Part shown: positions 52,738-62,220 of the stretch, one piece after another
How positions within the stretch are numbered: the first letter of the stretch is position 1
Layout: each line of letters opens with the position of its first letter
Source: a candidate division LCP-89 bacterium B3_LCP
Lineage (GTDB): Bacteria; Electryoneota; B3-LCP
Direction of reading: 5' to 3'
DNA: 64,000 nucleotides
Assembly (NCBI GenBank): GCA_005223185.1
Contig: NJBN01000004.1
Location: 62,001 to 126,000, forward strand
Notes under the pieces: model-generated
What the model was told of the DNA's origin: nothing
Seen by the model: only the letters and a program-made list of their open reading frames with translations
Database searches by the model: none
Program-made: the position numbers and the translations under genes

Positions 52738-53979
52738 TTATTTATTAGCTGATAGAATCGATTGCCCGGATAGTCTATCCAATTGAATTATCTGTTCATA
52801 TAAAACAACTTTCGATTCAAGGTACTCTAATTGGATCTCTAAATGATCTCGGGCAGCGATAAGGACTTCAAGGTAAGTAGCTTCTCCGATAGAATAACTT
52901 TTCTCAGCAAGCGCAGAAGTTACCTCTGCAAGCGGCATCACTTGTTCCTTATAAGTTTCAACTTTTAGATAGGCTGAACGATAGTTCTGGACTGATTGGT
53001 TCCAGTTGGAAGCGAACTCAATTTCAAACGCCCTCAGTTCGTTCTCAGCTATGCGCTTCCTAGCTTTGGTCTGCCGAATTTCTCCTCGTCCGCCCCACCA
53101 GAACCACAGTGGTACTGATATTCCTACTTCGATGCCCCAGAAATTGGGATCATCTTCAACCGGGATGTTCTGTAGAAAGTAGGCAATTTCCAGTTCAGGC
53201 AGCCATCCTGTTACAGCGATCAGATTCTCATAGCTGGTAGAGCGGATTTCAGCCGCGAGGCTTTTAGCATCCGGATTTGAATCAATCGAAACAGAATCTT
53301 CAAAATCCGTCTCATTGGAAATGGAAGACAATGGAGAAATCAGCAGAGTACCATGCAGGTCGATCCCTGTCATATTTTGCAGGCTCGCCAGCGAAACAGA
53401 AAGATCACGCTGGGCAATCTCAGAATCATTCTTCGCAATGATGGCTTTGACGCGAGCGCTATGCGCCTCCAATACAGTTGACTCCCCTAATTCTTCCATT
53501 CGCTCAATCTTGCTGGCATAGGCTTCGAGATGACCTGCGTTTTCATTTAAGATCTTGACTCGTTCCTGCGCAGCCCAGGCATTAAGGTATGCTAAGCGCA
53601 CATCCATCTCCAGATCTAACAGCAGGGAAACAGACTGAGCCCGAGCCTGATCGACCGACACATTTAAGGCGGCATTCTTCCAGATCGTATGCAAGGGGAA
53701 ATCCAGTTCTTGACTGATACTCAGGCGACGCTCTTCAAAATCGGACAACGCAGAGCCTTCAGGAATCCCCTCAAATTCCAGAGCGATGGTTGGGGACGCC
53801 AGAGATAGTTCAGATAATCTATTACCCTTAGCCACGGATATCACTGCATCTGCAATTTCCGCCCTGGGGTGATGGGATAAGGCTGCGCTCACTACTTTGT
53901 GGATCGTGGTTTCGCTGGACGAAGCACTGATCACTATAGTCGCAAGCACTAATCCTGTTAGAGAAAATATTCTCAGCAT
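52738..53979 (-). CDS. czcC: TolC-family outer-membrane efflux protein (CzcC type)
   Basis: 413 residues from the ATG at 53979, selected for GAGG upstream and signal peptide MLRIFSLTGLVLATIVISASS; an ATG at 54036 is in frame. Two OEP repeats: first SAALSHHPRAEIADAVISVAKGNRLSELSLASPTIALEFEG, second DSVSIDSNPDAKSLAAEIRS...LPELEIAYFLQ, plus long coiled-coil helices (ENAGHLEAYASKIERMEELGESTVLEAHSARV; SYSIGEATYLEVLIAARDHLEIQLEYLESKVVLYEQI). It forms the trimeric outer-membrane duct of the Czc pump. First core gene of the minus-strand czc operon. Confidence 0.88.
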   Translation of the reverse strand: MLRIFSLTGLVLATIVISASSSETTIHKVVSAALSHHPRAEIADAVISVAKGNRLSELSLASPTIALEFEGIPEGSALSDFEERRLSISQELDFPLHTIWKNAALNVSVDQARAQSVSLLLDLEMDVRLAYLNAWAAQERVKILNENAGHLEAYASKIERMEELGESTVLEAHSARVKAIIAKNDSEIAQRDLSVSLASLQNMTGIDLHGTLLISPLSSISNETDFEDSVSIDSNPDAKSLAAEIRSTSYENLIAVTGWLPELEIAYFLQNIPVEDDPNFWGIEVGISVPLWFWWGGRGEIRQTKARKRIAENELRAFEIEFASNWNQSVQNYRSAYLKVETYKEQVMPLAEVTSALAEKSYSIGEATYLEVLIAARDHLEIQLEYLESKVVLYEQIIQLDRLSGQSILSANK

Positions 53980-54103
53980 AAATTTCCTCAGATTACTGGT
54001 AGAGTTGTGCTGTTGATACGTTATCGATCTCGGCAAATCAGTCTTGACATGTTTGAAATGTCAGAATTTGCCGAAAAATCTTAGTGAAGTATCGATGTGT
54101 TGA

Positions 54104-54445
54104 TTAAGCGGTGAAGGATCTTGGAGGTCGGTATATACCACCTAAATCAGGAGATTCAGGCAGTAGGTCGGATGGAATCAAAGGTAGTGTGGATGTATGA
54201 TCAATTTGGCTCACTGAAGGTTGATTGGCAATCGTGATGAATGTGGTCCATATACATACATGTTTGCCGCAGTTTTCCACGTGTTCAGCGGGAGTTTCTA
54301 TGGGCTGATCTTGGGTTGCTGCAGGTGGTAATTCTTCAGTAAGGTTAGAACAGGGATGTACCAAATCGTGAATCTGGTTCCATGATAGACTAAAGAAACC
54401 CAGTAACAGAATTAGGATAAAAATATTTGATCTACCTGCTTGCAT
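54104..54445 (-). CDS. Small exported protein at the head of the czc operon
   Basis: 113 residues, unrecognised. Residues 7-24 are a hydrophobic export segment (NIFILILLLGFFSLSW), followed by HDLVHPC and HVENCGKHVC, that is three Cys and several His that could hold metal. The C-terminus is proline-rich and ends PPRSFTA. The small protein across the divergent gap ends RPPRPSVLI, a similar tail. Small secreted proteins of this kind often precede metal-efflux operons. A periplasmic metal-binding or sensing role is inference. 67 bases separate it from the czcC frame. Confidence 0.6.
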   Translation of the reverse strand: MQAGRSNIFILILLLGFFSLSWNQIHDLVHPCSNLTEELPPAATQDQPIETPAEHVENCGKHVCIWTTFITIANQPSVSQIDHTSTLPLIPSDLLPESPDLGGIYRPPRSFTA

Positions 54446-54716
54446 GCTTGAATTTTAAATTGGTGTATCTCTGTAAAGGTAATTTGAATTGACTATATTA
54501 CTACTTTTACGTGAGTCAAGTTCCCAGAGTTGGAGATTTAACAATTCCTCTTTATGGCTTTTGACTAAATATCTTCACACCGCCCGGAAATCTGCCTTGA
54601 GCCGACAAGTGAAATTACAGGCTAATGGTAAAAGCGTAGACAGGATGAAGAGTGAACAAACAACCCAACAACAGTCTCATGGGAACCGTATCACAAAAAG
54701 AACAGTAGAATGTCAA

Positions 54717-55103
54717 ATGATCGTGAATCAGTTTTTTAAAAAAATCGTCGTTATCCTCATTCTGCTCACCTGGAGCGCAACACTGATCCAGGTGCAGGCA
54801 GAAGTCCCCGAGTATTACACCGCGAACATCGGTGCCGAAGAGGAAACCGCCACCTGCAGTTGCGGCTGCTGTGAAACCGGCGCTTGCTGTGGTTGCAGCA
54901 GTTCTGCCGATCCTAACGAAGATTGCGAAGATGATACATGTTCTGTTCAGACGACCGTATCGGGCGTCTATCTTCCCACTGAATCGATCAATTTAGTACC
55001 CAACGATAACACCAATTCACTAACCATAGATTCCCCTGACGATCCCTCGCAGGAAGTCATCGCTCTTTTGGAGCGCCCTCCCAGACCATCCGTGCTGATT
55101 TAA
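54717..55103 (+). CDS. Small exported cysteine-rich protein at the head of the cus locus
   Basis: 128 residues from the ATG at 54717, which starts a signal peptide (FFKKIVVILILLTWSATLIQVQA/E); an in-frame ATG at 54645 or further upstream is possible, and none has a strong ribosome site. Residues 43-75 carry ten Cys: CSCGCCETGACCGC...DCEDDTC, a metallothionein-like density that suggests metal binding. The tail ends RPPRPSVLI. Divergent from 54104-54445. The family is unknown to me. Its place before the Cus-type efflux genes implies a metal-responsive periplasmic protein. Confidence 0.6.
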   Translation: MIVNQFFKKIVVILILLTWSATLIQVQAEVPEYYTANIGAEEETATCSCGCCETGACCGCSSSADPNEDCEDDTCSVQTTVSGVYLPTESINLVPNDNTNSLTIDSPDDPSQEVIALLERPPRPSVLI

Positions 55104-55178
55104 TTGACAATTCATTGAGTTTGCTCATGATTACGCGTGGGCTCGATCAATAAGTACGATTTAAAGCACGGAGAAATC

Positions 55179-55316
55179 ATGCTAATACATATAATAAACA
55201 TGTCTGTGTTTCTCACGTTATTTGCTGCAGCAACAATTGTTTACTCCGCAAAAGCGGGAAAATACCAATTCAACTGCCAGATGGGAATGCTGCGCGGGAA
55301 ATTAATTGTAGAGTAA
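55179..55316 (+). CDS. Short membrane or exported peptide before the cus genes
   Basis: A 45-residue frame with GGAG 8 bases before the ATG: MLIHIINMSVFLTLFAAATI, then VYSAKAGKYQFNCQMGMLRG and KLIVE. Residues 8-23 could span the membrane or act as signal with cleavage at AKA/G. It is followed after 46 bases by the TolC gene. No family is recognised; coding status rests on the ribosome site and hydrophobic segment. Confidence 0.42.
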   Translation: MLIHIINMSVFLTLFAAATIVYSAKAGKYQFNCQMGMLRGKLIVE

Positions 55317-55362
55317 GCACTAAACAGCGCAAAGTGCAATGCTTACCTACATGGAGAATGGA

Positions 55363-56736
55363 ATGAGAATAATCAGCCAAACTATATCCAAAGGACACCA
55401 TTTACCAGTTTTACAATTGGTGAAAAAGATGTCTAAAGCACTATTAATAATCACGATGAGTATCGTTATATACGTGGTCGGGTCTCCTCAACCAACAGAT
55501 GCTCAGATTATCCAGTTAGATCCTGATTTGGTGTCTCACATTCAGGAAGCTCTGGCAAATAATCCGGATTTAGCCGCCTGGCGTAACCGGGTCGAAGCGG
55601 CAAACGAGAGAATTCCCCAGGTGGGTTCATGGCCGGATCCTACTGTTGGAATCAGCATAGCAAATCTGCCTACGAACACTTTTGCCTTCGACCAGGAAGC
55701 GATGACGGCAGCCTGGATCAAAGTCGGTCAGAGAATTCCCTTGGGTGGTAAACCTAAAGCGAAATCCAGAATCGCCGAGAGTAACTTCGAAGCCATACAG
55801 ATTGGTCAGGAGGACAAAATATTCGTCATAGCAAGGGAAGTAACACAAACCTGGTACGACTGGGCTTACTGGCAGGAGGCTGTCAAAACTGTTGATATAA
55901 ATATAGATCTTTTAGAAAACCTGATTGCAGCGGCACGGCGGAAGTATGAAACAGGGCGGGGACTCCAGCAGGACATTCTCCGTGCTGAAACAGAAAGAAC
56001 TCGTCTGGAAGACCGCCGCGTGGTGCTACGCCAGACGTCTTTAACGACTGGACGCCGGATGGCAGTTTTGTTAGGAAGACATCCCGATAATCCTCCAGAG
56101 TCGCCAGGTGGTTTGAGTGAAGCATTCATTGCAGTAAATCGAGAAATACTACTGCGAGATCTTCTGAAGCACAATCCCAGCTTCAACCGGATTAAAGCAG
56201 AAGTTGACGCAACTGAAGCCAGAATTTCTTTTGCCCGCCGAAATTGGTGGCCGGATCTGAATCTTGGTGTCGGATACGGATATCGTCAGGATTCTCCTGA
56301 AGGGATGGAGCGACCCGATTTCTTTACCGTCAGTGCGGGATTCTCAATTCCTCTGTATGGTGGTCGGAAACAGGGAAGCGCCGTCGAGGAAGCGAAAGCA
56401 ATTAGCCGTGAAATAGTAGAACAGATGAAGTCTCTGGAATTGGAGCTTCGGTTTGCGCTGGAGAAACTTCTGGATGAAGATAAACGACTCGGAGAGCAAA
56501 CGACACTTTACCGTGAGGGCGTAATTCCGCAAGCTGAAGCGACCTTGGATGCTGCCACCGCTGAATATACCGTTGGACGGGTGGATTTTGAAGCGCTTCT
56601 TATGGCGGAAACGGCGGTCTATAACGCTCAGCTCGATTATTTCGCACGGTTACGAGACCGCTTGAAGACACGTGCAGCCTTGAGCGCCCTGGTCGGCGAT
56701 GAAATACTGATCGGGAAAAGTGAAATTAACCATTAA
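55363..56736 (+). CDS. cusC: TolC-family outer-membrane efflux protein (CusC type)
   Basis: 457 residues from the ATG at 55363, which has GGAG 6 bases upstream; an ATG at 55339 or 55429 is possible. The hydrophobic export segment is LLIITMSIVIYVVG with cleavage near DAQ. OEP repeats: VSHIQEALANNPDLAAWRNRVEAANERIPQVGSWPDPTVGISIANLP and LLKHNPSFNRIKAEVDATEARISFARRNWWPDLNLGVGYG, with helical hairpins between (YETGRGLQQDILRAETERTRLEDR; YTVGRVDFEALLMAETAVYNAQLDYFARL). The trimeric outer-membrane exit duct for the pump encoded by the next two genes. Confidence 0.88.
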   Translation: MRIISQTISKGHHLPVLQLVKKMSKALLIITMSIVIYVVGSPQPTDAQIIQLDPDLVSHIQEALANNPDLAAWRNRVEAANERIPQVGSWPDPTVGISIANLPTNTFAFDQEAMTAAWIKVGQRIPLGGKPKAKSRIAESNFEAIQIGQEDKIFVIAREVTQTWYDWAYWQEAVKTVDINIDLLENLIAAARRKYETGRGLQQDILRAETERTRLEDRRVVLRQTSLTTGRRMAVLLGRHPDNPPESPGGLSEAFIAVNREILLRDLLKHNPSFNRIKAEVDATEARISFARRNWWPDLNLGVGYGYRQDSPEGMERPDFFTVSAGFSIPLYGGRKQGSAVEEAKAISREIVEQMKSLELELRFALEKLLDEDKRLGEQTTLYREGVIPQAEATLDAATAEYTVGRVDFEALLMAETAVYNAQLDYFARLRDRLKTRAALSALVGDEILIGKSEINH

Positions 56737-56754
56737 ACAAACAGCGATAATATC

Positions 56755-58161
56755 ATGAACACAAAAAATCACACTCTTATCTGGAGCTTAGCTGTTCTGC
56801 TAATTATCAGTGCCGGATTCAATCTCTACCTGTTGTTCTCAGGTCCAAGCGGAGAAGCTGCTCACGATCATGGGGAGCAATCTGGTCAACTTTACACCTG
56901 CGGAATGCACCCGGACGTTATTCAGGATGAACCCGGTTCCTGCCCTATTTGTGGTATGGATCTTACGCCAGTTAGAGCTCCAAGCACTGATACCAGCCCT
57001 CAAGGAGAGAGGAAGATCGCCTATTGGGTGGCGCCCATGGACCCTGACTTTATTTCAGACCAGCCTGGTAAGTCACCTATGGGAATGGACCTCGTCCCCG
57101 TATATGAAGATGAGCTGCAAACCGGCGTGGTGAAGATCGATCCGGTAACTCTGCAGAATATCGGCGTCACCACCGCCCACGTCCAGAGGCGAGATCTATC
57201 TGTGCTCTTAAGAACAAACGGAACCGTGAAGTATGCAGAAAGCGCTGAATACCGGGTAAATCCGAAAGTATCGGGCTGGATCGAGAAGCTGCATGTTTCC
57301 CGTACAGGAGATGTCGTTAAAGAAGGACAGCCTCTATTGGAAATCTACAGCCCTGAACTCGTTTCGGCGCAAGAAGAGTATCTGCTGGCCCTTCAAAGTG
57401 CCCGAGTTTTAGGAAGTAGTGGGATAAAGAGAGTGAGCTCGGGTGGCAACGACCTGCTGGCATCGGCAAAGCGTCGTCTGGAACTCTGGGATATCTCCGA
57501 AGACCAGATCGATGAGTTGGAACGGACGGGAGAAGTTCGGCGGACATTAACTCTTCACAGCCCTGCAAACGGCATTGTGCTGCACAAGAACGCGGTTGAG
57601 GGAACAGCCGTCAAGGCAGGCATGGACCTCTTTAAGATCGCCAATTTAAATCCTATATGGGTAGAAGCGCAGATTTTTGAACACGAATTGCCATGGGTTC
57701 ACACCGATGATCTGGTGGAAGTAGTATCGCCCTATGATCCGAATATGAAGTTGGAAGGACATGTCGATTATATCTATCCATACTTAGACGGCAAGTCGAG
57801 AACTGCCGATGTTCGCATCGTTCTACCGAATCCTGATCTCGCTCTACGCCCCAATATGTACGTCGATGTGCGAATCAACTCGCAGCCACGTCAGGGAGCT
57901 TTGTCCATCCTTAAGAACAGCGTTATCAGGAGTGGTGAGCGAGACGTCGTCTTTATTGCCATGGGAGAAGGCAAGTTTCTCCCACGTGAGGTTACCCTCG
58001 GCGTCGAAGCTGGTTCCTACTATGAGATCCTGAAGGGATTGGCTGAAGGTTCTCAGATTGTAACCTCTGCACAATTTCTGTTGGACAGTGAAGCGACTCT
58101 GCAAGAAGCGATTCAAAAAAGGCTGCAGCAGCGAAAACAACTCTCGATGGACGGAAAATAG
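56755..58161 (+). CDS. cusB: RND efflux periplasmic adaptor with heavy-metal-binding domains (CusB type)
   Basis: 468 residues. N-terminal anchor (LIWSLAVLLIISAGFNLYLLF), then a heavy-metal-binding domain YTCGMHPDVIQDEPGSCPICGM (C49, H52, C63, C66) and a second degenerate one (YWVAPMDPDFISDQPGKSPMGMDLVPVY, without Cys). The adaptor core follows: VNPKVSGWIEKLHVSRTGDVVKEGQPLLEIYSPEL, LHSPANGIVLHKNAVEGTAVKAGMDLF and the barrel. It resembles CusB-type adaptors of copper/silver pumps, which pass Cu(I)/Ag(I) to the transporter. It starts 18 bases after cusC and is followed by the pump gene. Confidence 0.9.
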   Translation: MNTKNHTLIWSLAVLLIISAGFNLYLLFSGPSGEAAHDHGEQSGQLYTCGMHPDVIQDEPGSCPICGMDLTPVRAPSTDTSPQGERKIAYWVAPMDPDFISDQPGKSPMGMDLVPVYEDELQTGVVKIDPVTLQNIGVTTAHVQRRDLSVLLRTNGTVKYAESAEYRVNPKVSGWIEKLHVSRTGDVVKEGQPLLEIYSPELVSAQEEYLLALQSARVLGSSGIKRVSSGGNDLLASAKRRLELWDISEDQIDELERTGEVRRTLTLHSPANGIVLHKNAVEGTAVKAGMDLFKIANLNPIWVEAQIFEHELPWVHTDDLVEVVSPYDPNMKLEGHVDYIYPYLDGKSRTADVRIVLPNPDLALRPNMYVDVRINSQPRQGALSILKNSVIRSGERDVVFIAMGEGKFLPREVTLGVEAGSYYEILKGLAEGSQIVTSAQFLLDSEATLQEAIQKRLQQRKQLSMDGK

Positions 58162-58178
58162 AATATTAAGGCATAGAA

Positions 58179-61100
58179 ATGAATCTCATTGAACGCATCA
58201 TCGAAGGCTCCATCCGCAATCGTCTGATGGTGATTCTGGTAACTCTGGTTGTGGTTGTCATTGGTATCCGCTCCATGCTGACAATTCCCGTGGACGCCAT
58301 TCCAGACCTGTCAGACGTGCAGGTGATCGTTATTGCGGATTACCCTGGACAATCTCCACAAGTTGTCGAAGATCAGGTGATATATCCCCTGACGACCGCA
58401 CTGCTTGCGGTACCATACGTGAAAGACGTGCGCGGTTACAGTTTCTTCAATTTCGGAATGGTCTATTTGATTTTTGAAGACGGTACTGACCTCTATTGGG
58501 CTCGCAGCCGTGTACTGGAGTACTTGAATCAGGCTGCTGGACGACTGCCCTCAGGAGTGACTCCCCGTCTCGGTCCTGATGCGACCGGACTGGGTTGGAT
58601 TTACGAATACGCCCTCCAATCTGATAAACACAACCTGGCTGATCTGCGTTCACTACAGGACTGGTATCTACGTTATGAATTGCAGACTGTCCCCGGTGTG
58701 GCTGAAGTTGCCAGTGTAGGCGGGTTCGTCAAACAGTATCAAGTCAGCGTAGATCCGGACCGTTTAGCATCCTTAGGAATTCCACTGCAGCAAGTCAAAA
58801 TGGCGCTGTCCCGCTCCAATGATGACGTTGGCGGTCGTCTGCTGGAAATGGGTGAAACTGAGTACTTCGTTCGCGGTTTGGGCTATTTCCGCGGACATAC
58901 GAATGATGAGATCGTACAGCAAATCGAGAAGATCGCGCTGGGAATCAGTCCCGGCGGTCATCCTATCCAATTAAAGCAGGTTGCAGACGTCAGCGTGGGG
59001 CCGGAATTGCGCCGCGGCATCGCAGAATGGAACGGAGAAGGGGAGGTTGTTGGCGGTATCGTCGTCATTCGTTCTGGTGAAAATGCCCTGGCTGTTATAG
59101 AGCGCGTTAAGGAGAAGCTTGAAGACCTGAAAGCCGGTTTGCCAGAGGGCGTTAAAATCGTTCCTGCCTACGATCGCAGCGGATTGATCATGCGTGCTAT
59201 CGATACGTTGAGGGAGAAACTGCTTGAAGAGATGTTGGTCGTCGCTCTAATCACGATTGTTTTCCTCCTGCACTTTCGCAGTGCATTAGTAGCATTTTTC
59301 ACTATCCCTGCAGGTGTTCTAATATCGTTCATAGCAATGAAAGCCCTGAATATCAACGCCAACATCATGTCCCTGGGTGGCATCGCCATCGCCATCGGGG
59401 TGATGGTTGATGCCAGCGTGGTAATGGTCGAGAACGCTCATAAGCATATAGAAAGGGATAGTGGTAAGAAACCTCACATAGAAATCATCGCCGAGGCTGC
59501 ACGAGGAGTAGGACCGGCGCTTTTCTTCAGCCTGCTCATCATTACCGTTTCCTTTTTCCCTGTTTTCAGCTTGCAGGCTCAGGAAGGAAGACTGTTCAGC
59601 CCTTTAGCTTACACCAAAACCTTTGCGATGGCCGCATCCGCATTCTTAGCCATAACCATCATCCCGGTATTGATGGTGCTCTTCATACGCGGAAAGATTC
59701 CCAACGAGAAGAAGAATCCCCTCTCGCGCTTTTTCATTGGGATCTATAAGCCTGTAATCAAGTTCGTCCTGAGGCGTCCGTTGATCGTTATCGGAGCCAG
59801 TCTGGTGATATTAGCCGTGACGATACTCCCGTATAAACAATTAGGTAGTGAGTTCATGCCACCTTTAAACGAAGGTGATCTACTTTACATGCCGACCACG
59901 CCACCGGGGATATCTCCGGCAAAAGCTGGCGAACTCCTGCAGCAAACAGACCGGATAATCAAATCTTTCCCTGAAGTGCATCACGTCTTCGGCAAGATCG
60001 GACGAGCGGAAACCGCCACTGATCCAGCTCCGCTCTCCATGATAGAGACGACAATTATGCTAAAGCAGGATCAATCCAAATGGCGCGCTGGCGTTACCAT
60101 CGATTCGCTGATTCAGGAGTTGGATGCCGCCATCCAGATTCCCGGCTTAACCAACGCCTGGACGATGCCGATCAGAACCCGTATCGACATGCTTTCCACC
60201 GGAATAAAGACTCCCGTGGGGATAAAAATTATGGGAGATGATCTGGATTCCTTAGCTCGCATTGGTGAAGAGATCGAGGCGGTTGTTGGCGGTATTCCGG
60301 ATGTAACCTCCGTTTATGCGGAGCGGGTTGTGGGCGGAAAATACATTGACATAGACATAAACCGGGATCTGATTGCACGCCACGGGTTGACAGTTGGTGA
60401 CGTGCAGGACGTCATCAAATCAGCTCTGGGTGGTATGAACGTCACCTGGACGGTGGAAGGACAGGCACGCTATCCGGTAAACGTCCGCTATCCCAGGGAG
60501 CGCCGAGATAGCCTGGCAGATATCCACCGAGTAAGAGTCCCCACACCCGGAGGCTACACTGTTCCTCTGAGTGAACTGGCGGCGATTGACATCGTTGACG
60601 GTCCGCCCGTTATTAAGACCGAGAATGCGCGAAAAACACTGTGGGTTTATGTGGATACAAGAGATAGTGACATTGGTGGTTTTGTCTTTAGACTTCAAAA
60701 AGAAGTTCAGGCTGAAGTAAAACTTCCCACTGGATATTCCCTGGTCTGGTCAGGTCAGTTCGAATATATGCAGAGAGCCGCTCAGAGGCTTCGGGTTGTT
60801 GTGCCCATCACCTTGCTGATTATCTTTTTCCTGCTGTACCTGCACTTTCGTAATATCACCGAATCTCTGGTGGTGATGCTCAGCCTTCCGTTCGCGCTCA
60901 TCGGGGGCGTCTGGTTGATGTACCTGCTCGACTTCAATATGTCTGTGGCTGTAGCCGTCGGGTATATTGCCTTACTGGGCTTGGCGGCAGAGACAGGCGT
61001 GGTCATGCTGGTCTATCTTGATGAAGCCTATCGACGATATATCAAAGAAGGACGGATGAAATACATCTCCAACCTGCGATCAGCCATCATGGAAGGCGCT

Positions 61101-61349
61101 GTGGATCGCGTGCGGCCCAAATTAATGACGGTGGCAACCACGCTGATAGGATTATTGCCCATCATGTTTGGTGCGGGTGCGGGTTCACAAGTCATGAAGC
61201 GCATCGCAGCGCCTATGGTCGGTGGTTTGGTTTCATCCACTGTGCTGACTCTGGTGATTCTGCCTGCCATCTACTATTTTATAAAATTAAGAACGGTCGA
61301 ACCCGACCCCCCAAAGATAGATTCTGAAGTAACAAAACGAAATAGATAA
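58179..61349 (+). CDS. cusA: Heavy-metal RND efflux pump, inner membrane (CusA type)
   Basis: 1056 residues. HME-RND order as in the czc locus: LTIPVDAIPDLSDVQVIVIADYPGQSPQVVEDQVIYPL, TM4 Asp in IGVMVDASVVMVENAHKHI, and second-loop block MPIRTRIDMLSTGIKTPVGIK. The methionine in IDMLSTG corresponds to one of the three Met that bind Cu(I)/Ag(I) in E. coli CusA (M623), so a copper/silver substrate is expected. It exports with CusB and CusC encoded upstream. Ribosome site AAGGCAT. Length is normal for the family. Confidence 0.93.
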   Translation: MNLIERIIEGSIRNRLMVILVTLVVVVIGIRSMLTIPVDAIPDLSDVQVIVIADYPGQSPQVVEDQVIYPLTTALLAVPYVKDVRGYSFFNFGMVYLIFEDGTDLYWARSRVLEYLNQAAGRLPSGVTPRLGPDATGLGWIYEYALQSDKHNLADLRSLQDWYLRYELQTVPGVAEVASVGGFVKQYQVSVDPDRLASLGIPLQQVKMALSRSNDDVGGRLLEMGETEYFVRGLGYFRGHTNDEIVQQIEKIALGISPGGHPIQLKQVADVSVGPELRRGIAEWNGEGEVVGGIVVIRSGENALAVIERVKEKLEDLKAGLPEGVKIVPAYDRSGLIMRAIDTLREKLLEEMLVVALITIVFLLHFRSALVAFFTIPAGVLISFIAMKALNINANIMSLGGIAIAIGVMVDASVVMVENAHKHIERDSGKKPHIEIIAEAARGVGPALFFSLLIITVSFFPVFSLQAQEGRLFSPLAYTKTFAMAASAFLAITIIPVLMVLFIRGKIPNEKKNPLSRFFIGIYKPVIKFVLRRPLIVIGASLVILAVTILPYKQLGSEFMPPLNEGDLLYMPTTPPGISPAKAGELLQQTDRIIKSFPEVHHVFGKIGRAETATDPAPLSMIETTIMLKQDQSKWRAGVTIDSLIQELDAAIQIPGLTNAWTMPIRTRIDMLSTGIKTPVGIKIMGDDLDSLARIGEEIEAVVGGIPDVTSVYAERVVGGKYIDIDINRDLIARHGLTVGDVQDVIKSALGGMNVTWTVEGQARYPVNVRYPRERRDSLADIHRVRVPTPGGYTVPLSELAAIDIVDGPPVIKTENARKTLWVYVDTRDSDIGGFVFRLQKEVQAEVKLPTGYSLVWSGQFEYMQRAAQRLRVVVPITLLIIFFLLYLHFRNITESLVVMLSLPFALIGGVWLMYLLDFNMSVAVAVGYIALLGLAAETGVVMLVYLDEAYRRYIKEGRMKYISNLRSAIMEGAVDRVRPKLMTVATTLIGLLPIMFGAGAGSQVMKRIAAPMVGGLVSSTVLTLVILPAIYYFIKLRTVEPDPPKIDSEVTKRNR

Positions 61350-61380
61350 GAAAGAAACAGAAACAAATATGGAGAGAATC

Positions 61381-61818
61381 ATGAATCGTAACTCGCTGAC
61401 TTTACTAACTATCGCTATGTTATTAGTATCACTTGTGATGTTTACTACGGGATGCACAAAGAAGGACAAGGAGAATGAACCACCGGCGTCAATGGCTCAA
61501 GCCGAGCAGATGGGACACGCACATCAAGGTATGGTTGATGAAAACGGCAAAGCCAAAGGCGCAACGATGGGAATAATCTTAACAGCAGAGAGTCTATATA
61601 TCTGCCCGATGCACCCGGAAATTGTCACAGATAATGCCAAAGCCCGCTGCCCACAGTGCGGCATGAATCTGGAAAAGATGGATGATGAAAGCAAGAAAGC
61701 CTTGCTTAAATCCCACCCCAAAGGTTGTGTCATGGATCCGATCGTCGTTCCGGGTGATTCCGAAACCGGGAAGTGTGCGATGTGCAAGATGAACCTGCAA
61801 GTGATAACGAAGGATTAA
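61381..61818 (+). CDS. Heavy-metal-binding lipoprotein at the end of the cus operon
   Basis: 145 residues from the ATG at 61381, with GGAGAG four bases upstream. A lipoprotein signal ends LVSLVMFTTGC, giving a lipidated Cys. Two metal-binding modules follow: YICPMHPEIVTDNAKARCPQCGM and GCVMDPIVVPGDSETGKCAMCKM, both with the C-x-M-(H/D)-P...C-x2-C-x-M pattern of heavy-metal-binding domains like those of the adaptor. It may collect Cu(I)/Ag(I) in the periplasm for the pump or buffer it. 31 bases after cusA. Confidence 0.82.
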   Translation: MNRNSLTLLTIAMLLVSLVMFTTGCTKKDKENEPPASMAQAEQMGHAHQGMVDENGKAKGATMGIILTAESLYICPMHPEIVTDNAKARCPQCGMNLEKMDDESKKALLKSHPKGCVMDPIVVPGDSETGKCAMCKMNLQVITKD

Positions 61819-62220
61819 CACACTGAATATAATCGCTGAGCTGACTCAATTCTTTCGCTACAATCAACATCTAATGCAACAAGCGCGAAAAGGAGCGTCA
61901 GGCCGGCGATTTCTGGGATGGGGATTATTTTTACTGATTACCGCTGACCTAGCTGAAGTGTTATAGACATGCTTTGTTCACTACGTGTCCAGAAGCATGC
62001 CACCCCGTGCGTACTGGGGCTTACGCCCATGCCACCCGTTGTGTCATTCCGGCAAGCCCTTCAGGGCGCAAGCCAGAATCCAGTGATAACGCCCCCTATG
62101 GGAAAGCACTGGGCTACGGATAAATGGAACCCCGTCGAAGCGGGCTGAAACCAAGAGGTGTATAAAAATGGTGGATTCCGAGTCAGATTCAGTCTATCTG
62201 ACCTACTGAATCCCGATTAC
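61819..62220. other. Gap with a REP-like repeat
   Basis: A frame continuing to a stop at about 61,965 ends QQARKGASGRRFLGWGLFLLITADLAEVL and may be the tail of a small membrane protein, but no good start is seen. 62,039-62,087 is a copy of the 'GTCATTCCGG...AGAATCCAGTGAT' intergenic repeat also found near 47,274. Confidence 0.4.
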
